Source of the DNA: Formicarius rufipectus
Taxonomy: Eukaryota; Chordata; Aves; Passeriformes; Formicariidae
NCBI GenBank assembly: GCA_013399695.1
Contig: VXAU01002314.1
Location: 62,001-126,000 of the forward strand
Reading direction: 5' to 3'
Length of the DNA: 64,000 nt
In this document: positions 51,809 to 63,446 of the stretch, piece after piece
How the letters are laid out: every line of letters begins with the position of its first letter
How positions within the stretch are numbered: position 1 is the first letter of the stretch
Notes under the pieces: model-generated
Databases searched by the model: none
What the model was told of the DNA's origin: nothing
The model's input: only the letters and a program-made list of their open reading frames with translations
Position numbers and translations under genes: made by a program

Positions 51809-54800
51809 CTAAAAGGGAAAAGACAATTTAACCAGCATTTGCAACCTCACATTCTTGTTCCCTTTTCTCTCTTTCTCTCTCTCTGTGCTAGGAGGGACCT
51901 GGTGAGTGAGGAGGTGCTGGCAAGGTTGGGAAACAACAGGTCACTAGGGCCTCAGGAACTCTGGAACCTCTGGAGAGAGATCATTGCTGGGTCTAAGGCT
52001 GAGGCAGTGACAAAGGAGCAGAAGGATAAGCACTGTTAAGAGGGAACTGGAGCCTTTCTTGCTAAACTTTTTTTTTAAGGGGAGCTTACTATCTCCTTTT
52101 GCCAGTGAGGGAGCAAGCCAGTCTGAGCAGTTGTAAGAACTTCCCACCCTCTCCTTTCTCCCCTAGGGCAGAGAGGCTTCAGGCTTCTTGAGCTGTGATA
52201 TGCTGTGAAAGACTCTTCTGCTGGCTCTGCTGCTGCTGTGTGGTTTTATATCTCTGGGGCAGGAGGCTTCATTAGCACATACAGCTTGTGGTAAACGTGC
52301 CAGTAAAAGATCTTTCCCTCTTTCAAGAAAGTGCCAAACTCCTCTCAGCAAGACTCTGAACATGACTCTTTTCTCCAATTCTGCCCACTACTGCCATGGT
52401 CATCGCTTTTGTTCTGTGAGGGAGAACATGTCCTGCAGTTCTGGACAAGCTCCACATCTGTACCCTACTGAGGGCAATAGCTCAGTCCAGGTGAGTGGAA
52501 AATAGCTCACAGGTTCCTGTTTGTGGGGGCTGTGTCCCCAGGGCTTGTCTCCCTCTTGCCTCCCTTGTTCAGTCATCCACCTCCTTTACTCACTAGGGGT
52601 GATTTTTTTCCTTGTGACATTTCCTTGATGTCTTTTCAGTCAAGCTGTTGGAACCTACCTCCTATCATCATCTGCATCTTGTCTAGTTTTAACAGGAGGG
52701 TGTTTCTCCACATAACAGTGACAGAACTAGCTAAGCATCTCACAGCACCCTTGGCCTCTTCCCCAGGAAGCGAAGGGCATCTACTTCCTTGACTGTGACA
52801 GCTCAAAGCTGACTTTGAACAGTCACTGCAGACTGCAGAACCATTGTTCCTGCAAGACCTGGTGTCCCTGAAGGGTTAGAGTGCTATTTGCCATGTCCCA
52901 TTTGAGGAATATGATTGCTGGACTCTGTTCTCAGGTAGGCTTTGCATGGATTGTAGGCCCATGTCAACAAATACAGGTGAAACAAAACCAGTGGACCAAA
53001 TCCTTGCTGTTGAAAATGGGTTGAGTTTGGCCAAGTCACGCTGGTTTACACCAGCATGACTTACCCAGCACTTACCCAGCACTCCTCACAGCAGGTGGAA
53101 AGGCACCTGTTTAACTGGATGCCACCCATAGCACTGATTTTGTACAGCTTTGTGCATACTTTGTGACCTGATCAGAATGTTCACTTCTGGGGGGAAGCTC
53201 AGTGACAGGTGGAGACACATGAGAGGCTACCTTGTCTCAAGGGTGTTGCAGCTGTCACTCAGCCAGCTGCGCAGCTCGAACCAATGCTTGTCCCCGGAGA
53301 AGATGTGTGTGAAAAGGACCTGTCTTGTCCCTCCCTTGGGCATGTACATGCAGGTGAGGACTTTGAATGTGTGGACTTGAAAGCTATTTTGGCATGTTCT
53401 ACTCTAACTGTATCTCAGATCTTTCTCCTGCTGCTGCACCACCACGTGCCATTTTTTTTTTCTCCTTCTACTTTATCCTCCTTACTTCCAGAAAGCTCGG
53501 TTTTTCACCCGCTCCTCTCTGTGGGGGGAAGTAGCTCCTTTGGGAGCTTCGAGATGAGGCTGAGATCATGTGAGGCTGAACATTCCTCTCCTGCTTCTGC
53601 TGCAGACGGCTCCCACTGCTGCTCCGTGTGCTGTAGAGTCTGGTGCTCACACCTTCCGCGCTCCTCGGCAGCTCCTTCAGAGACCTGCTCAGCTGCTTGC
53701 CTTTGCTATGGAACATCTCACGCTTGTAAGTACTGCTGCTCACGGGAGTGCAGCTCTTAGGCAATGGCTGTAAGGCATGGTCTGTCCTCTCTGGCTCTGA
53801 GGTGAAGTTAACAGGCCTAAGGAAGCAAATATCCAAGCTGGACTCGGAAGAGGCTGGGGAGCAATTCTCAAAGAGAGCGAGGTTTTGAAAGGTATCATCT
53901 TCATAGGGGCCTGGCATGGTGAAAACCTCCCCAGGATAGTCAAACTCTTCATAGCTTGGTGCAAAGTTCCTCGCATCCTGCAGCAGCTCCACAGAGGTCC
54001 TGATGGCTCTCTCAGTGTTTCCCACCGCATCAGCTGGTGGTGCTTCATACTCCATTTCAGGGATGGATTGTAAGGGGGCTGTCAAAGCCTTGAGTTCCTG
54101 CTCTGTCAGCTGAGAGGATGCAAGGATGTTCTCTGGCCTCTCATGTTTTCTACTTTCCATTTCCCAGTCAGGGGGCTTTACAGCCTGGATGTTCTCCATC
54201 ACAGTTGGCTGGGGTTTCTTCATCTGGGGCATCAAATGCCTTAAAAATAAGAAACAAAAGAAAAAAAAAAAGACAGAAGTGGAATACTAAAGGATGACAG
54301 AGATAACATGACAAGCCCCTCCCCACCCTTCATTCCCCTGGCCCTATTGTGTTGATTTTATGGCCCAAAGTTATTTTCCTTGGAATAGTCTTGGAGAATA
54401 GTAACAGAGATGTCACTTACAGAAATTGCCTGGCAGGTTAGGAGGAGTAAATTTGCAGAGACAGAACTGTTTATCTAGTAGCTTTGGCTCACTCTAGGGC
54501 ATGAAATTTATAGAAACTGAGATGATAACCCAACTGCTCCATCTCTCCCCTGTTTGTCTGCATTTTGGATATTTACTTTCCTTCTCTTTCTTTAATGTAG
54601 GGATTGTGCCTTACTTTTCTGTGGTCTGGTTGTCTTTTCAGGTGGGCAAGGTTTCTCTCTTGGGTAGCATGGCTCTATACCCTGCAGTGTCTCAGGAGTA
54701 CTTGGAGTTTTCCTATCCTCCTTGTGTTCCAGGTAAATCAGCAAAGTACTCTATTGGATGAGGTGTTAGGTGCAGGGTATGACCTCCATGACCCTTAAAG

Positions 54801-57800
54801 AATACTAGGTAGGAAAATCCCATGGCCATCTTCTGTGGACATAATGAATGGAGTGGGGGAATAGAAAACTTGCGATGTTCTTGCAGAGTTCTGCATCTTG
54901 GGCAAGATAAATCCATGCATCAGACCAGACTGGGAGATTTGGGTTGAACAGCAGCCCTAGGATGAACTCAGTCTTATAGCCACTGCCAAGGTAAAGATGA
55001 ACTGACGGCATGCTCTCATGGCAGACAAGGCAGACCCAACCTGAGCTGTATTTGCTGCCAGCTGTATGGCCAGCCATGCCCAGGGAGTTGTTTTCCCCAC
55101 TTCTCTTCAGTAATGATGAGGTCCCACCTGGCCCCATGTTGAGTCCTCAGTTCAGGATGAATGTGGGGACAGTGCCAGCTGAGGCTACCGAGATGGAGGT
55201 CTGGAGCATGATGTCTGTAAGAGGAGGGAGATTGGCTTGGGCAGTCTTGTGAGGAGGAGGCTAAGTACTGATGTACTAACACTGCAGGGGTACTTGGAAT
55301 GATGAAACCAAACTTTCTTGTTAGTATCAAATGATGTAAGGAAGCATAGCAGCCACAAATTGTTAGCGTAAGAAAGAAGGCAAGTCTAGCATTTTCTCTA
55401 GTCATTATCTCAGTTGGCACATATCAATAAGCCAAATTTGCAGCTGAGGTTACTTGGTCTGTTCAGCCTGGAGGAGACTGAGGGGAGACCCCATTGCAGT
55501 CTGCAGCTTCCTTGTGAGGAGAAATGGAGGGGTAGACACTGATCTCTCCTCTGTGGCAACCAGTGACAGAACCTGAGGGAATGGCCTGGAAGCTGTCTCA
55601 GGGGAGCTTTAGATTGGATATTAGGAAAAGGTTCTTCACCCAGAGGGTGGGTGGATACTGCTGGAACAGGCTCCCCAGAGAAGTGGTCACAGCACCAAGC
55701 TTGTTTGAGTTCAAAAAGCATTTGAACAATGCTCTCAGGCACATGGTGTGACTCTTGGGGTTGTCCTCTTCAGGGTCAGGAGCTGGACTTGAGGATCCAC
55801 GTGGGTCCCTTCCAACTCAAAATATTTTGTAATTCTGTGAGGATTGCCAGGTGTTAACAGTAGCTCTTGTCTGTCTTGAATTAGCCTTGTGTCTTTTTGA
55901 ACTCATTTGTACTTGTATCTTGTGGTAGTGAGTCCCACCATTCAATTATGTGCTGCGTGCAAAATTTTATTTTTCCCTGCTCTGAGACCTTGGTGATGTT
56001 TCCTAGCTCTTGTAATTTGGAAGTGAGTAAGTGCAGAGTGCTACTATGCACACCACTGTCAGGCTTACACAAATTTGTGTCCTTCCTCTTAGGCAGCTAG
56101 CAAGACCCCTGACAGCCCTGGGTAGAACTCTGAAACATTTCCTGCTTGCAAGCCACATACCATGTGAATTGGGAATAGCAGGAAAGAGCCAGCCCTTCAT
56201 CTCTCTGTCTATATACAGAGTCATTTTGAAAATGACAGCCTGTAACTGCCTGGTGTCACGGGCATGATATGGGTGAGGAGAGTTTTCACCCTACTTTGAA
56301 AGCCACCTACTATAACAACAGGCTTACGGGGTTGTTGTGCCAGAGGAAGGTGCTGGTGGGAATGACTGTATTGTCTCTTCAGTGTGGATCCCACTGTCCC
56401 GGATTGATGCTGCACTGGGTGTTGGAGAAACCTCCTGGCTTGTACACTGGGAGGTGAGACCTTTGTACAGCTTCACCAGGGATGACCTGAGGGAGGAGAA
56501 ATCCATCGTCGTGCTAAGAAATAAGGCAGGGAATGAGCACGAGCATGTAGAATCACAGAAAACAGGACTGGGAGAGGCCTTAATATTCCCGTTCACCCGT
56601 TCCCACTCCAGTGAAGAACCTCTTCCATCTAGACTGTTCCAGTCAGCAGGGCGTCCTGCTCTCTGTCCTGTTCTTAATGCCTTTCCTGATAGCAGTCCCT
56701 CCCCAGCAGTGTGCTCCAGCCCTTTACCACCCTCCATATTTGGAAGTTTTCCTTGAAGTCTGATCTTGTCCTACTCACTAGGTAAATCAACATGAGTTAC
56801 AAAGGAAACTAGATTTTAACTTAAGTGAAAAGCCTTGATTTCAAGGAATTGTTCTAAACTGCATTGTTAGAATTCAGGGTTATTTCTATTGTAGTTCATC
56901 TCAAACAAGTTATGGGAGACTTTTGTTTTTCCCACCCTTCCCCCAGTAAAATAACATAACGCTATTCTTTCAGAGTCTTCAGCCATGAGGGAAAGAGTCC
57001 TCGCCTTCACCAGGGCCTCAAGCTGCCAAAGCAGCTACATCCCCGTGTGTTTTTCCACTGAGCAGTGACTTTGCCATCAGCTGATCCCATGAAACACATG
57101 GCTGCTATGTTTGGAAGAATTTAGATGAATTTTCCTTTCTCAGAGTTAGAAGGGCCCACTCCAAATCAGTTTAGAGTCAAATGCCAATAGTGGTCCTTCC
57201 CCAGCATTCCTGTGCAAAGGCTTTGTTCTTTTTCAACACAGCAATGTGCCTGTTGATCTTTCCTGGACCTAAACCCCCTGTTGCCAGGCTTCCCCCACAC
57301 CTCCCTTCCCTGATGATAAGAGTATAAGATGATGTTGTGCTTACTTCTTCAGCTTTTTCCTCTTCTGTATCAGCAGGTCTTCATTGCATTGGAAGAGGAG
57401 ACTGTAGTGTGAGATGAAAACCCGGAGGCGCTGCACACACACCAGCAGCAGGTAATAGTCAGGGTGCTCTTGCTCCGTGAACTTCAGGACATTCTGAGGC
57501 ACAGAGGAGAGCAGGCTGGGTAGAAGGTGCTATTGGAACCATGGATTAGTGCTCTGGAGTGCCTATGGCACTTCCCTCTGGGAGCTTTTCTAAGCAGCAT
57601 CAGTTTCTGAGCAACTTGGATGGGGCCTGTCTCTTACTGCTCCAGTGCAAATGCACAAATAACTACTATAAATGTAATAATGGGATGTGTAGATGATGCA
57701 TTAGTTGAGCTTAGCTTTGGATAAATAAGTGAATGTCCTGGTTTTGTAGGGCTTGCTTTCTGTGTCATTTGCCTTGTCTGAAAGGTTCCAGTATGATTCA

Positions 57801-60800
57801 GCTAACCCTTCTGTGAACCAAAAATCTTTTTATCAGGCATCTCTCTGTAGGAATGGTTGTTGGGCCCTAGAACCCCTCTCGTCAGCATGTGGACCACTCA
57901 ACAAAGAATACAGCTCTGTTACAGGAGTTATGTTGGAGCTCACAGGAGATGTGTCCCATCTCTGTCCTCCTGTTCTCCCAGTGCAACAGGCAGCAGAGCT
58001 TTTGCCTTCCCAGGGGACAAAAGCTGGTTCTCTCAAATCAGATGGAGAAACTGGCAAATGTAAGTGAGCTTCAGGTGAAAATGGTGAAAATTAAGCTATT
58101 GTCAGCTGACTTTCCCTTTCAATGTTTTTGTGGGGTTTTGTGGGTTTTGCTTGTTTGTTTGCTTTCAAAGAGCCCATGGGGTTTGCCAGAAGCCCTGTAC
58201 CTGTACAGGCTCAAATACCAGGTCTGAGTTAAAGTCACCTGCTGTGATAAGAGTTCAGCAACACAGTTGCCATCCTGGGGTCCTACCTGTAGATGAATAA
58301 GGTATTCAGGGATTCGCTGGACTATATGGAAGAACAGAATGTAGAGATCAGACTTGATTTCTTCTTCTACCTGAAATAGAGAAAGCAACTTAAGAGTCTT
58401 TCCCACCCATAAAATGTCTGCTTCCAAATGGTTCTGTGGTTTAATGAGTAGTTATGCTGTAAGTAGTTATCCTGTAAGTTCACAGGAGCACACCAGTACA
58501 GTGGCAGTCACGTGTGACAGTACGTGGTCACACACCTTCATTCTTGCTTCTGGAAGGGAGTAGTTGCAACTCCTTCCTCCAGAAATACTAGCATGAAATG
58601 GTTTAGCCTGGAGATTATTTTCAAGGGACACTCAGCCTAAGTAAGAGTGTATGTTTAAAGTGCATTAGTTAAGTTTCAGTGGAACCTCAGGTGTACACAG
58701 TTGTACAGAATGACGTTCTTAGTTGAGTCCCAAATAAATTGAGCAAGATGAAATTGACTTCTAAATTAAAATGTCTTGGAAGCAAGCTAGTGTGGTTTAG
58801 TTATTTGCCCTTTAAAACTACCTTTACATTTAATTTTCCTAGTTAAGTGTGGGAAGCCAAATACCTGAAGCTTAATAGTGAAGACTCTTTGCTCTATAAA
58901 GCACTTACAGTCTCAGTCTTGATCTCTCTCTTTGGGTGAACCCTCCATTTTCCAGAAGACATTGTTTTTCTGGAAAAGATCTGGGTAGCACATGCATAGG
59001 CAAGCTTTTGGGAAGCTTAATCTGAGACATTGTTTCATGTCCCAGCAGAAAAATACCTTTGGTTATAACTCAGTGTTAAAGCTGCCTTTTGTAGGTGTGT
59101 GTCAGCCATGGAGACCTTCAGGAAACTTTGGCAACAAAACAAGTGGATTGGCAGGAGTCCTGTTGTGGACAGGCGTAACAGGAAGAGATCCAGGCTTGCA
59201 TGTTGCCATTATGTGTCTGTGAAGCAGGCAGGAAGTTTACCTCCTTCAGGATCACCACATGGATCAGAGAGATGCATTCTGGCAGGTCCCTCAGGTAAGC
59301 AACATAGTAGTCCAGAAAATTATTCTTACAAAAGCAAAAGAGAAAAGAACAAAGAAACTTAAGAATGGGTTTTGGTCACAGAGCCAGCCAAATGAGAAAC
59401 TGTGGATCCCCCACCATTGCTATTGGAAGGTCACCATTGCAGCAGAGAGGCTAACTGTGTGACTCTTTCAGGGCTCAGAATTTCTCAAGAAAGGCTGTTT
59501 TATAAAATGTGTTGAGGAGGTGAGCACAGTGTGTAAAACTTTACAGCAGATTAGAGGGCTAGAGAGACTGGGCAGCAGGAAGCTTTTCTTATTTAAGACT
59601 CTTAAAATTTATAAAGCATCAGATGAGTTTTGACACATCCTGGCAGGATAGGTCCTGCTGATCACCAGGGCAGACCTTCACCCTGACCATCAGGTGCAAC
59701 AAACCATATAGGATATGAAGCCTGCCCGCCTGTTTGTCATAACTCTGAGCAAAGTGTGTTGGGGAAGGGGAGCATCAGAAACACTCTCTTTTCACATCCT
59801 TACTGTGAATACAGACATTCAGGCTGTGAAGGCTCATGTGTGGCTCCTGCGGCCAAGTCTAGGTCTCTTGGACTGATTATAGAGCTGTGCTATGAGCCTG
59901 CGTGCCCACAGGTGGATCTGGCATGTGGGCTCCCTGAACATTCAAATACTACAACAAAAGGGCTACCACGCCCCAGGACTCTGCTCAAAGGAGGCTTGCT
60001 GAAAGGCCTTATTCTAGCCTCAGTTTCACAGCACAGCCCCTCTGTTGCAAGGTGTTTTGGCGCATCTGTGGGCCATCAACACAGCATCATAACAGAGGAG
60101 TTGGGAGAGGACTTTAACATACCTCATCATTTGTTAACTTCAGGAAGATGTCTCCTAGGATCCCTTGTCGTGGCCAGCTCAGGACTCGCTCCTGTAGAGC
60201 GTGAAGTAAATCGACATGCTGCTGGACCAGGAACCGCAGAGAATTGGGGAAAAAACTGAAGGGAGACAATGTCAGACTGGTTACACAGAGCAAAAACTCA
60301 GCCCTAATAAGCCTGTAGTGCTGAAGTGAACCATTCATGCATGGTCAGCACAGTCTTGCACATGTATTATTGCTACTCTAGCACAGATATTATTAACTAC
60401 TTTTGTTGGAGTCCTGGCTGCATCAGGAGGTCCTGTTTTGGCAGCTCTGTACATGCAAGCACGCTTTCCAGATGGCTATTAATCCAGTGTTTTGAAGACT
60501 TCTTAAATGGACGTTCCAGTGCATTCTGTAGCTGACCAGAATTTGCAGAATTAAAAAGCCCAAGGCCATGCTGGCTGTGGTTAATGAAGCAGGACTGAGA
60601 GCCTGAGCCATCCCACTGAGAGCTTGGAGGAGAGCTCTCCAGGTTTGTGTGTTGTCTTATTTGTCAGGCCCTTTAACAAGACAACCCATTGATGCAGAGC
60701 TGGTCAAAACATGCTACTGCCTTTCTGCCACTTCAGCTTGATTTCATCCAGAATCAGAATGAAGGTGATGGAAAAAATGCAAGGACAAGCAGGAAAGTCT

Positions 60801-63446
60801 TTAATTGCTGCAAAAACCTTCCAGTGCCTCCAATTTTCAGCTAGAAATAAACTAAGTGTTCAAAGATCTCTGTGTGGATGAAAGAAAAATGTGTGAGAGG
60901 ATGATGCAGAAAGAATATTGACTGAGTAAAACTCCCCAAAAGAGAGAGAGCACGCTAAATCGAATACCTTCTCTCTTTGGTACTTCTTTTCACATCTGGT
61001 CCTTGCAACGTGGCCTTGATCTTCAGGATTAGGGAAAGGTTGATGACATACTTCCTTTCTGATTCCAGCAGCTCCAAAGCGATGTTCTGCCTTTTTGCTT
61101 CCAGAAGATAATGGTAAAGTTTGAAAATAAAGAAATACTGACCTTCAGGGACAGCTTCACGTTAGATGGTGAACTGACATTGAATAATGAATGGAGAAAC
61201 TGTTTAAAAGTGATATCAATGTCTCTGTGTGTCTTCTTTCTCCAAAATGTAAAATTTCAGCCTGATGTTACTGCATGCTCCAAATATGACTAGAGCCACT
61301 AGTCATGCTAAAAAAGCTCTGAAGCAAATGTGTTTTCCCCAATGAATACCAAATATTTCTAAGAAAAACAAAACAATCAATCAAAGGCAAACCAATTCAT
61401 ATCAGGGCTTCCCATTCAGATTCCTGCAGAATGAGTTGTATTTTTCACCCACTTAAGCACCTACACTGCCACAATCCCATTGATACTCTGAGTCTGACAG
61501 GCCTTGGAAAGGAGAATGGCTGTCCTGGGTACAGAGTAATTCTGTCAGTCACAGAGACCAACAAATACAAAGGCCAGAGGTCTTGGAGTGTGAGGCCCTG
61601 AGTCATTCCCCTGCAACAGGAGAAACTGGCCTGTGTGTCTCCTTCCATAGGTGCTGATCACCAACCAGCTCATACCAGATACAGCTCTGAGCCCTTCTAG
61701 CCAGAGTTTTCTACTCCTTACCAGCCAAAGAGGGTTCACATATTATGTTGTCTGCTGAGCTGTATCTGCTTTGGCCCATGTCTTTCCCTCTCTCTGGCTG
61801 CTCTTTGGAAATGTATTCATCTCCCCAGTCTTTGGTGTCCTTGGGTTGCTTCCACACTGTTGATGGAAGATGCATTTTCGACTGCCCTTCTGTTGCCAAG
61901 GAAGGTTTGAGGCTGTCATCTGTCTCTATGGCTGCTCCTGCAATGACAAACAGGTGTATGAACCTTGACATGCCAGCTGACAGATTATGCTACGGCAGAC
62001 AGCTAACCCGTGTTTTCACCCAGTGGAGGTACTGGAAGGAGAGTTTGAAGCATTCTTTGTGCTTCACAAGGGCTGGGACCTTGTAGTGTTAATTTACAAA
62101 GGAAGTGCAGTTGGTGGCACTTTGGCAGAACAAGGTTCACACTCTTGCAGCATTTATTTTCAGGCCAAAATTAGATATATGTTAAAGAAGAAAACATATT
62201 TCAAGTACGGTTGCCCTTCAGGGTTTGGTACACTTCAGGACTTGATAATATGACACTTATTGGCAGGTATTGTAGAAAGTATTGTTATAATATGGATTTA
62301 AATGCCATTCTCAATGTGTATAAGCTGTCATAACTCTTAAGGTATGGTGTAGCTATAGAACAGCAGTAGGACTGATAGCCTGAGGTTACTGAATCACAGA
62401 GAAGGGAGAGAAAGGGTGCAGGTGCATTAGAACCATTGTACTGGAATTGGTCTACTGCAAATACTTTGAATTTGGATAGCATTGAACCATTTTCTCTAGG
62501 TTTTGTTATCTCTTTTGTCTCAAGTGAATTCAAGCAAAGGAGCTGTCCAGAACAGTGAATGTTGCTAGTTCACAGTGCAAACACCTAATAGTTGTCCTCA
62601 TATGTCCTTTGGCTGGCCAGGATCCATAATGTTCTCTTACTTCTGTCCAATTCTTATTTTTATCAGGACAACTCCTCTGTCACTATTCAGATGTGTCTAA
62701 GAGGAATCTGGAAGCTGGTGGGTGAACAGCTCACCAGTTATACCAGGGTGTAGTCACTGCAAGACCATCTCTTGCCAAGAAGCAAAACGGTCCTCTCATT
62801 ATTCTTTCTTATGTCAGAAGGCCTCAATTCTTCCTTTCTGCAAAGTCACTTAGAATCTGAGAAAGCAGCAAGCAGAAAGGCTTTCCTGGCCAAATATCAA
62901 TCCTTGGCATTGACTATCAGGTAATGGACACTTCAGGGACACAGGTTTGCCCTAATTTCTCAACTGCAAGTATGAAAATGGAAGTACATGGCAGAGTGAA
63001 AGATATTCCCATGAAATGTGTTCCCTGAAAGCATTTTTGCAGTGCAGTAAAGCAAATAACCTAATTGAATAATTGTCCTGCTGGGTTTTGACAGTTTAAT
63101 AGTTTCATACCTGGACCTGCTATGACTTTCACACCTCCTTCTCCCATTGGCATGATCCTAGTGTCAGACACTGTTGAAGAACAAAGGTAAATTTAACAGA
63201 AGACAGCTGTAGAGCAGGCTTCCTCCCGCCAAGTCCTGTCACTGTGGTTAAATACTCCAGTCTTTCACAGTTTTGCCATGGAAACACTCGTATTGGACTC
63301 TCTACTGAGGAGGATCTTTGCTGTTGTAACTCTTGTTGCAGTCTGTGTTTCAGTACCACATGCAGGTGGCTAATGTGGGGGTCCCTGTTGTGCTCGGTGC
63401 TGTACATCTGCAGAGGCATGTGAGCCACCTTGGCTTGTCCGGGCAC
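51671..63446 (-). CDS. ARHGEF33: ARHGEF33, DH-domain Rho guanine-nucleotide exchange factor (gene span, ten 3' exons)
   Basis: Ten minus-strand exons join in phase to about 640 residues. Order: a Gln-rich, probably helical segment (63.4 kb exon), a short linker, a charged disordered stretch, a DH domain of about 190 residues over five exons, a long disordered exon, and a basic end. DH domains catalyse GDP release from Rho GTPases. CR1 of the domain (LESERKYVINLSLIL) and CR3 (RIPEYLIHLQNVLKFTEQEH) are visible. No PH domain follows, as known for ARHGEF33. Identification rests on the PH-less DH architecture, convergent position next to SOS1 as in human, and remembered C-terminal similarity. Exons 5' of 63446 lie outside the window or were not recognised. 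Confidence 0.88.
51809..53485 (-). other. ARHGEF33 last intron
   Basis: Intron of about 1.7 kb. A CT-rich microsatellite-like stretch lies at 51863-51885. No repeat family or exon recognised. Confidence 0.65.
53486..54239 (-). CDS. ARHGEF33: ARHGEF33 long exon after the DH domain (disordered region)
   Basis: Minus-strand acceptor ATTTTTAAG, donor GTAAGG, 754 nt, phase 2 in and phase 0 out. It codes HLMPQMKKPQPTVMENIQAV and about 230 further residues rich in Ser, Glu, Arg and Pro, with acidic stretches and short aromatic motifs (SYEEFDYPGEVF, GPYEDDTF) followed by a Ser/Arg-rich part (RSSSGSRLQQKQ). It shows no folded domain; in particular it is not a PH domain. The phases of the DH exon (AA/G) and of the last exon fit exactly. 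Confidence 0.92.
55445..55845 (+). mobile_element. CR1 LINE fragment (3' end)
   Basis: Clear CR1 3' region: GTTCAGCCTGGAGGAGACTG, GGAAAAGGTTCTTCACCCAG, AACAGGCTCCCCAGAGAAGT, GTGGGTCCCTTCCAACTCAA, ATTCTGTGAG. Plus orientation, so antisense to ARHGEF33. Confidence 0.93.
56548..56790 (-). mobile_element. CR1-like LINE fragment
   Basis: It begins on the plus strand with TAGAATCACAGAAAACAGGA, the reverse complement of a CR1 tail, and ends with GTTTTCCTTGAAGTCTGATC and TTGTCCTACTCAC, typical of inverse CR1 copies. The middle is diverged. Confidence 0.7.
57345..57493 (-). CDS. ARHGEF33: ARHGEF33 exon (DH domain, CR3 and last helices)
   Basis: Minus-strand acceptor GCCTCAG, donor GTAAGC, 149 nt, phase 0 in and phase 2 out. 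It codes NVLKFTEQEHPDYYLLLVCV, QRLRVFISHYSLLFQCNEDL and LIQKRKKLK. HPDY after CR3 is a common DH-family pattern. Confidence 0.95.
57494..58286 (-). other. ARHGEF33 intron
   Basis: Unique intron of 793 bp. A G- and T-rich stretch (58128-58165 on the plus strand) is the only compositional oddity. Confidence 0.6.
58287..58370 (-). CDS. ARHGEF33: ARHGEF33 exon (DH domain)
   Basis: Minus-strand acceptor TATTTCAG, donor GTAGGA, 84 nt, 28 codons, phase 0. It codes VEEEIKSDLYILFFHIVQRI and PEYLIHLQ. QRI...Y is the start of DH conserved region 3; the lysine found in most DH domains at LLLK is glutamine here (HLQ). Confidence 0.95.
58371..59240 (-). other. ARHGEF33 intron
   Basis: Unique intron of 870 bp. 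Nothing else recognised. Confidence 0.6.
59241..59324 (-). CDS. ARHGEF33: ARHGEF33 exon (DH domain)
   Basis: Minus-strand acceptor TTTGTAAG, donor GTAAAC, 84 nt, 28 codons, phase 0. It codes NNFLDYYVAYLRDLPECISL and IHVVILKE. The YYVAYLRDLPECI pattern fits DH conserved region 2. Confidence 0.95.
59325..60122 (-). other. ARHGEF33 intron
   Basis: Unique intron of 798 bp. Nothing else recognised. Confidence 0.6.
60123..60255 (-). CDS. ARHGEF33: ARHGEF33 exon (DH domain)
   Basis: Minus-strand acceptor CCCTTCAG, donor GTATGT, 133 nt, phase 2 in and phase 0 out. It codes FFPNSLRFLVQQHVDLLHAL, QERVLSWPRQGILGDIFLKL and TNDE, fitting DH helices between CR1 and CR2 (LRFLVQQHVDLLHALQERV, then ILGDIFLKL). 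Confidence 0.95.
60256..60967 (-). other. ARHGEF33 intron
   Basis: Unique intron of 712 bp. Nothing else recognised. Confidence 0.6.
60968..61097 (-). CDS. ARHGEF33: ARHGEF33 exon (DH domain CR1)
   Basis: 130 nt, phase 1 in and phase 2 out, donor GTATTC. It codes KRQNIALELLESERKYVINL and SLILKIKATLQGPDVKRSTK. The E of ESERKYV is the usual DH CR1 glutamate that contacts the GTPase. Three AG dinucleotides are possible acceptors; only the one after TCTGGAAG gives the correct phase. Confidence 0.93.
61098..61721 (-). other. ARHGEF33 intron
   Basis: Unique intron of 624 bp. Nothing else recognised. Confidence 0.6.
61722..61937 (-). CDS. ARHGEF33: ARHGEF33 exon before the DH domain (charged linker)
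   Basis: Minus-strand acceptor CATTGCAG, donor GTAAGG, 216 nt, phase 1 in and phase 1 out. It codes AAIETDDSLKPSLATEGQSK, DTKDWGDEYISKEQPERGKD and SADNIICEPSLA, a charged linker without a folded domain. It joins both neighbours exactly in phase. Confidence 0.88.
61938..63110 (-). other. ARHGEF33 intron
   Basis: Unique intron of about 1.2 kb. Nothing else recognised. Confidence 0.6.
63111..63170 (-). CDS. ARHGEF33: ARHGEF33 small exon (linker)
   Basis: Minus-strand acceptor TTCAACAG, donor GTATGA, 60 nt, phase 1 in and phase 1 out. It codes SDTRIMPMGEGGVKVIAGP and G shared with the next exon. Support is the clean splice borders and the exact phase match to the following exon. Confidence 0.75.
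63269..63446 (-). CDS. ARHGEF33: ARHGEF33 upstream exon with Gln-rich helical segment (probable)
   Basis: The open frame starts right after a minus-strand acceptor CCTTAG and codes VPGQAKVAHMPLQMYSTEHN, SHLHVVLKHRLQQELQQQRS and ESPIRVFPWQN. A donor after AACT (GTGAAA) gives 178 nt and phase 1, as the next exon needs. That donor is weak. LKHRLQQELQQQR is likely helical or coiled coil. The intron to the next exon would be only 98 bp. Confidence 0.6.

Larger units (their letters stand above)
54240..57344 (-). other. ARHGEF33 intron between DH and disordered exons
   Basis: Intron of 3.1 kb with two CR1 pieces (55445-55845 and 56548-56790). No PH-domain exon was found here. Remaining sequence is unique. 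Confidence 0.65.

Noticed and set aside
53209..53760. Plus-strand frame of 183 codons
   Set aside because: It is mostly antisense to the long ARHGEF33 exon, whose minus-strand frame has clean splice borders and phases.
56324..56756. Opposed frames of 137 and 139 codons
   Set aside because: They lie largely on an inverse CR1-like fragment inside an ARHGEF33 intron.
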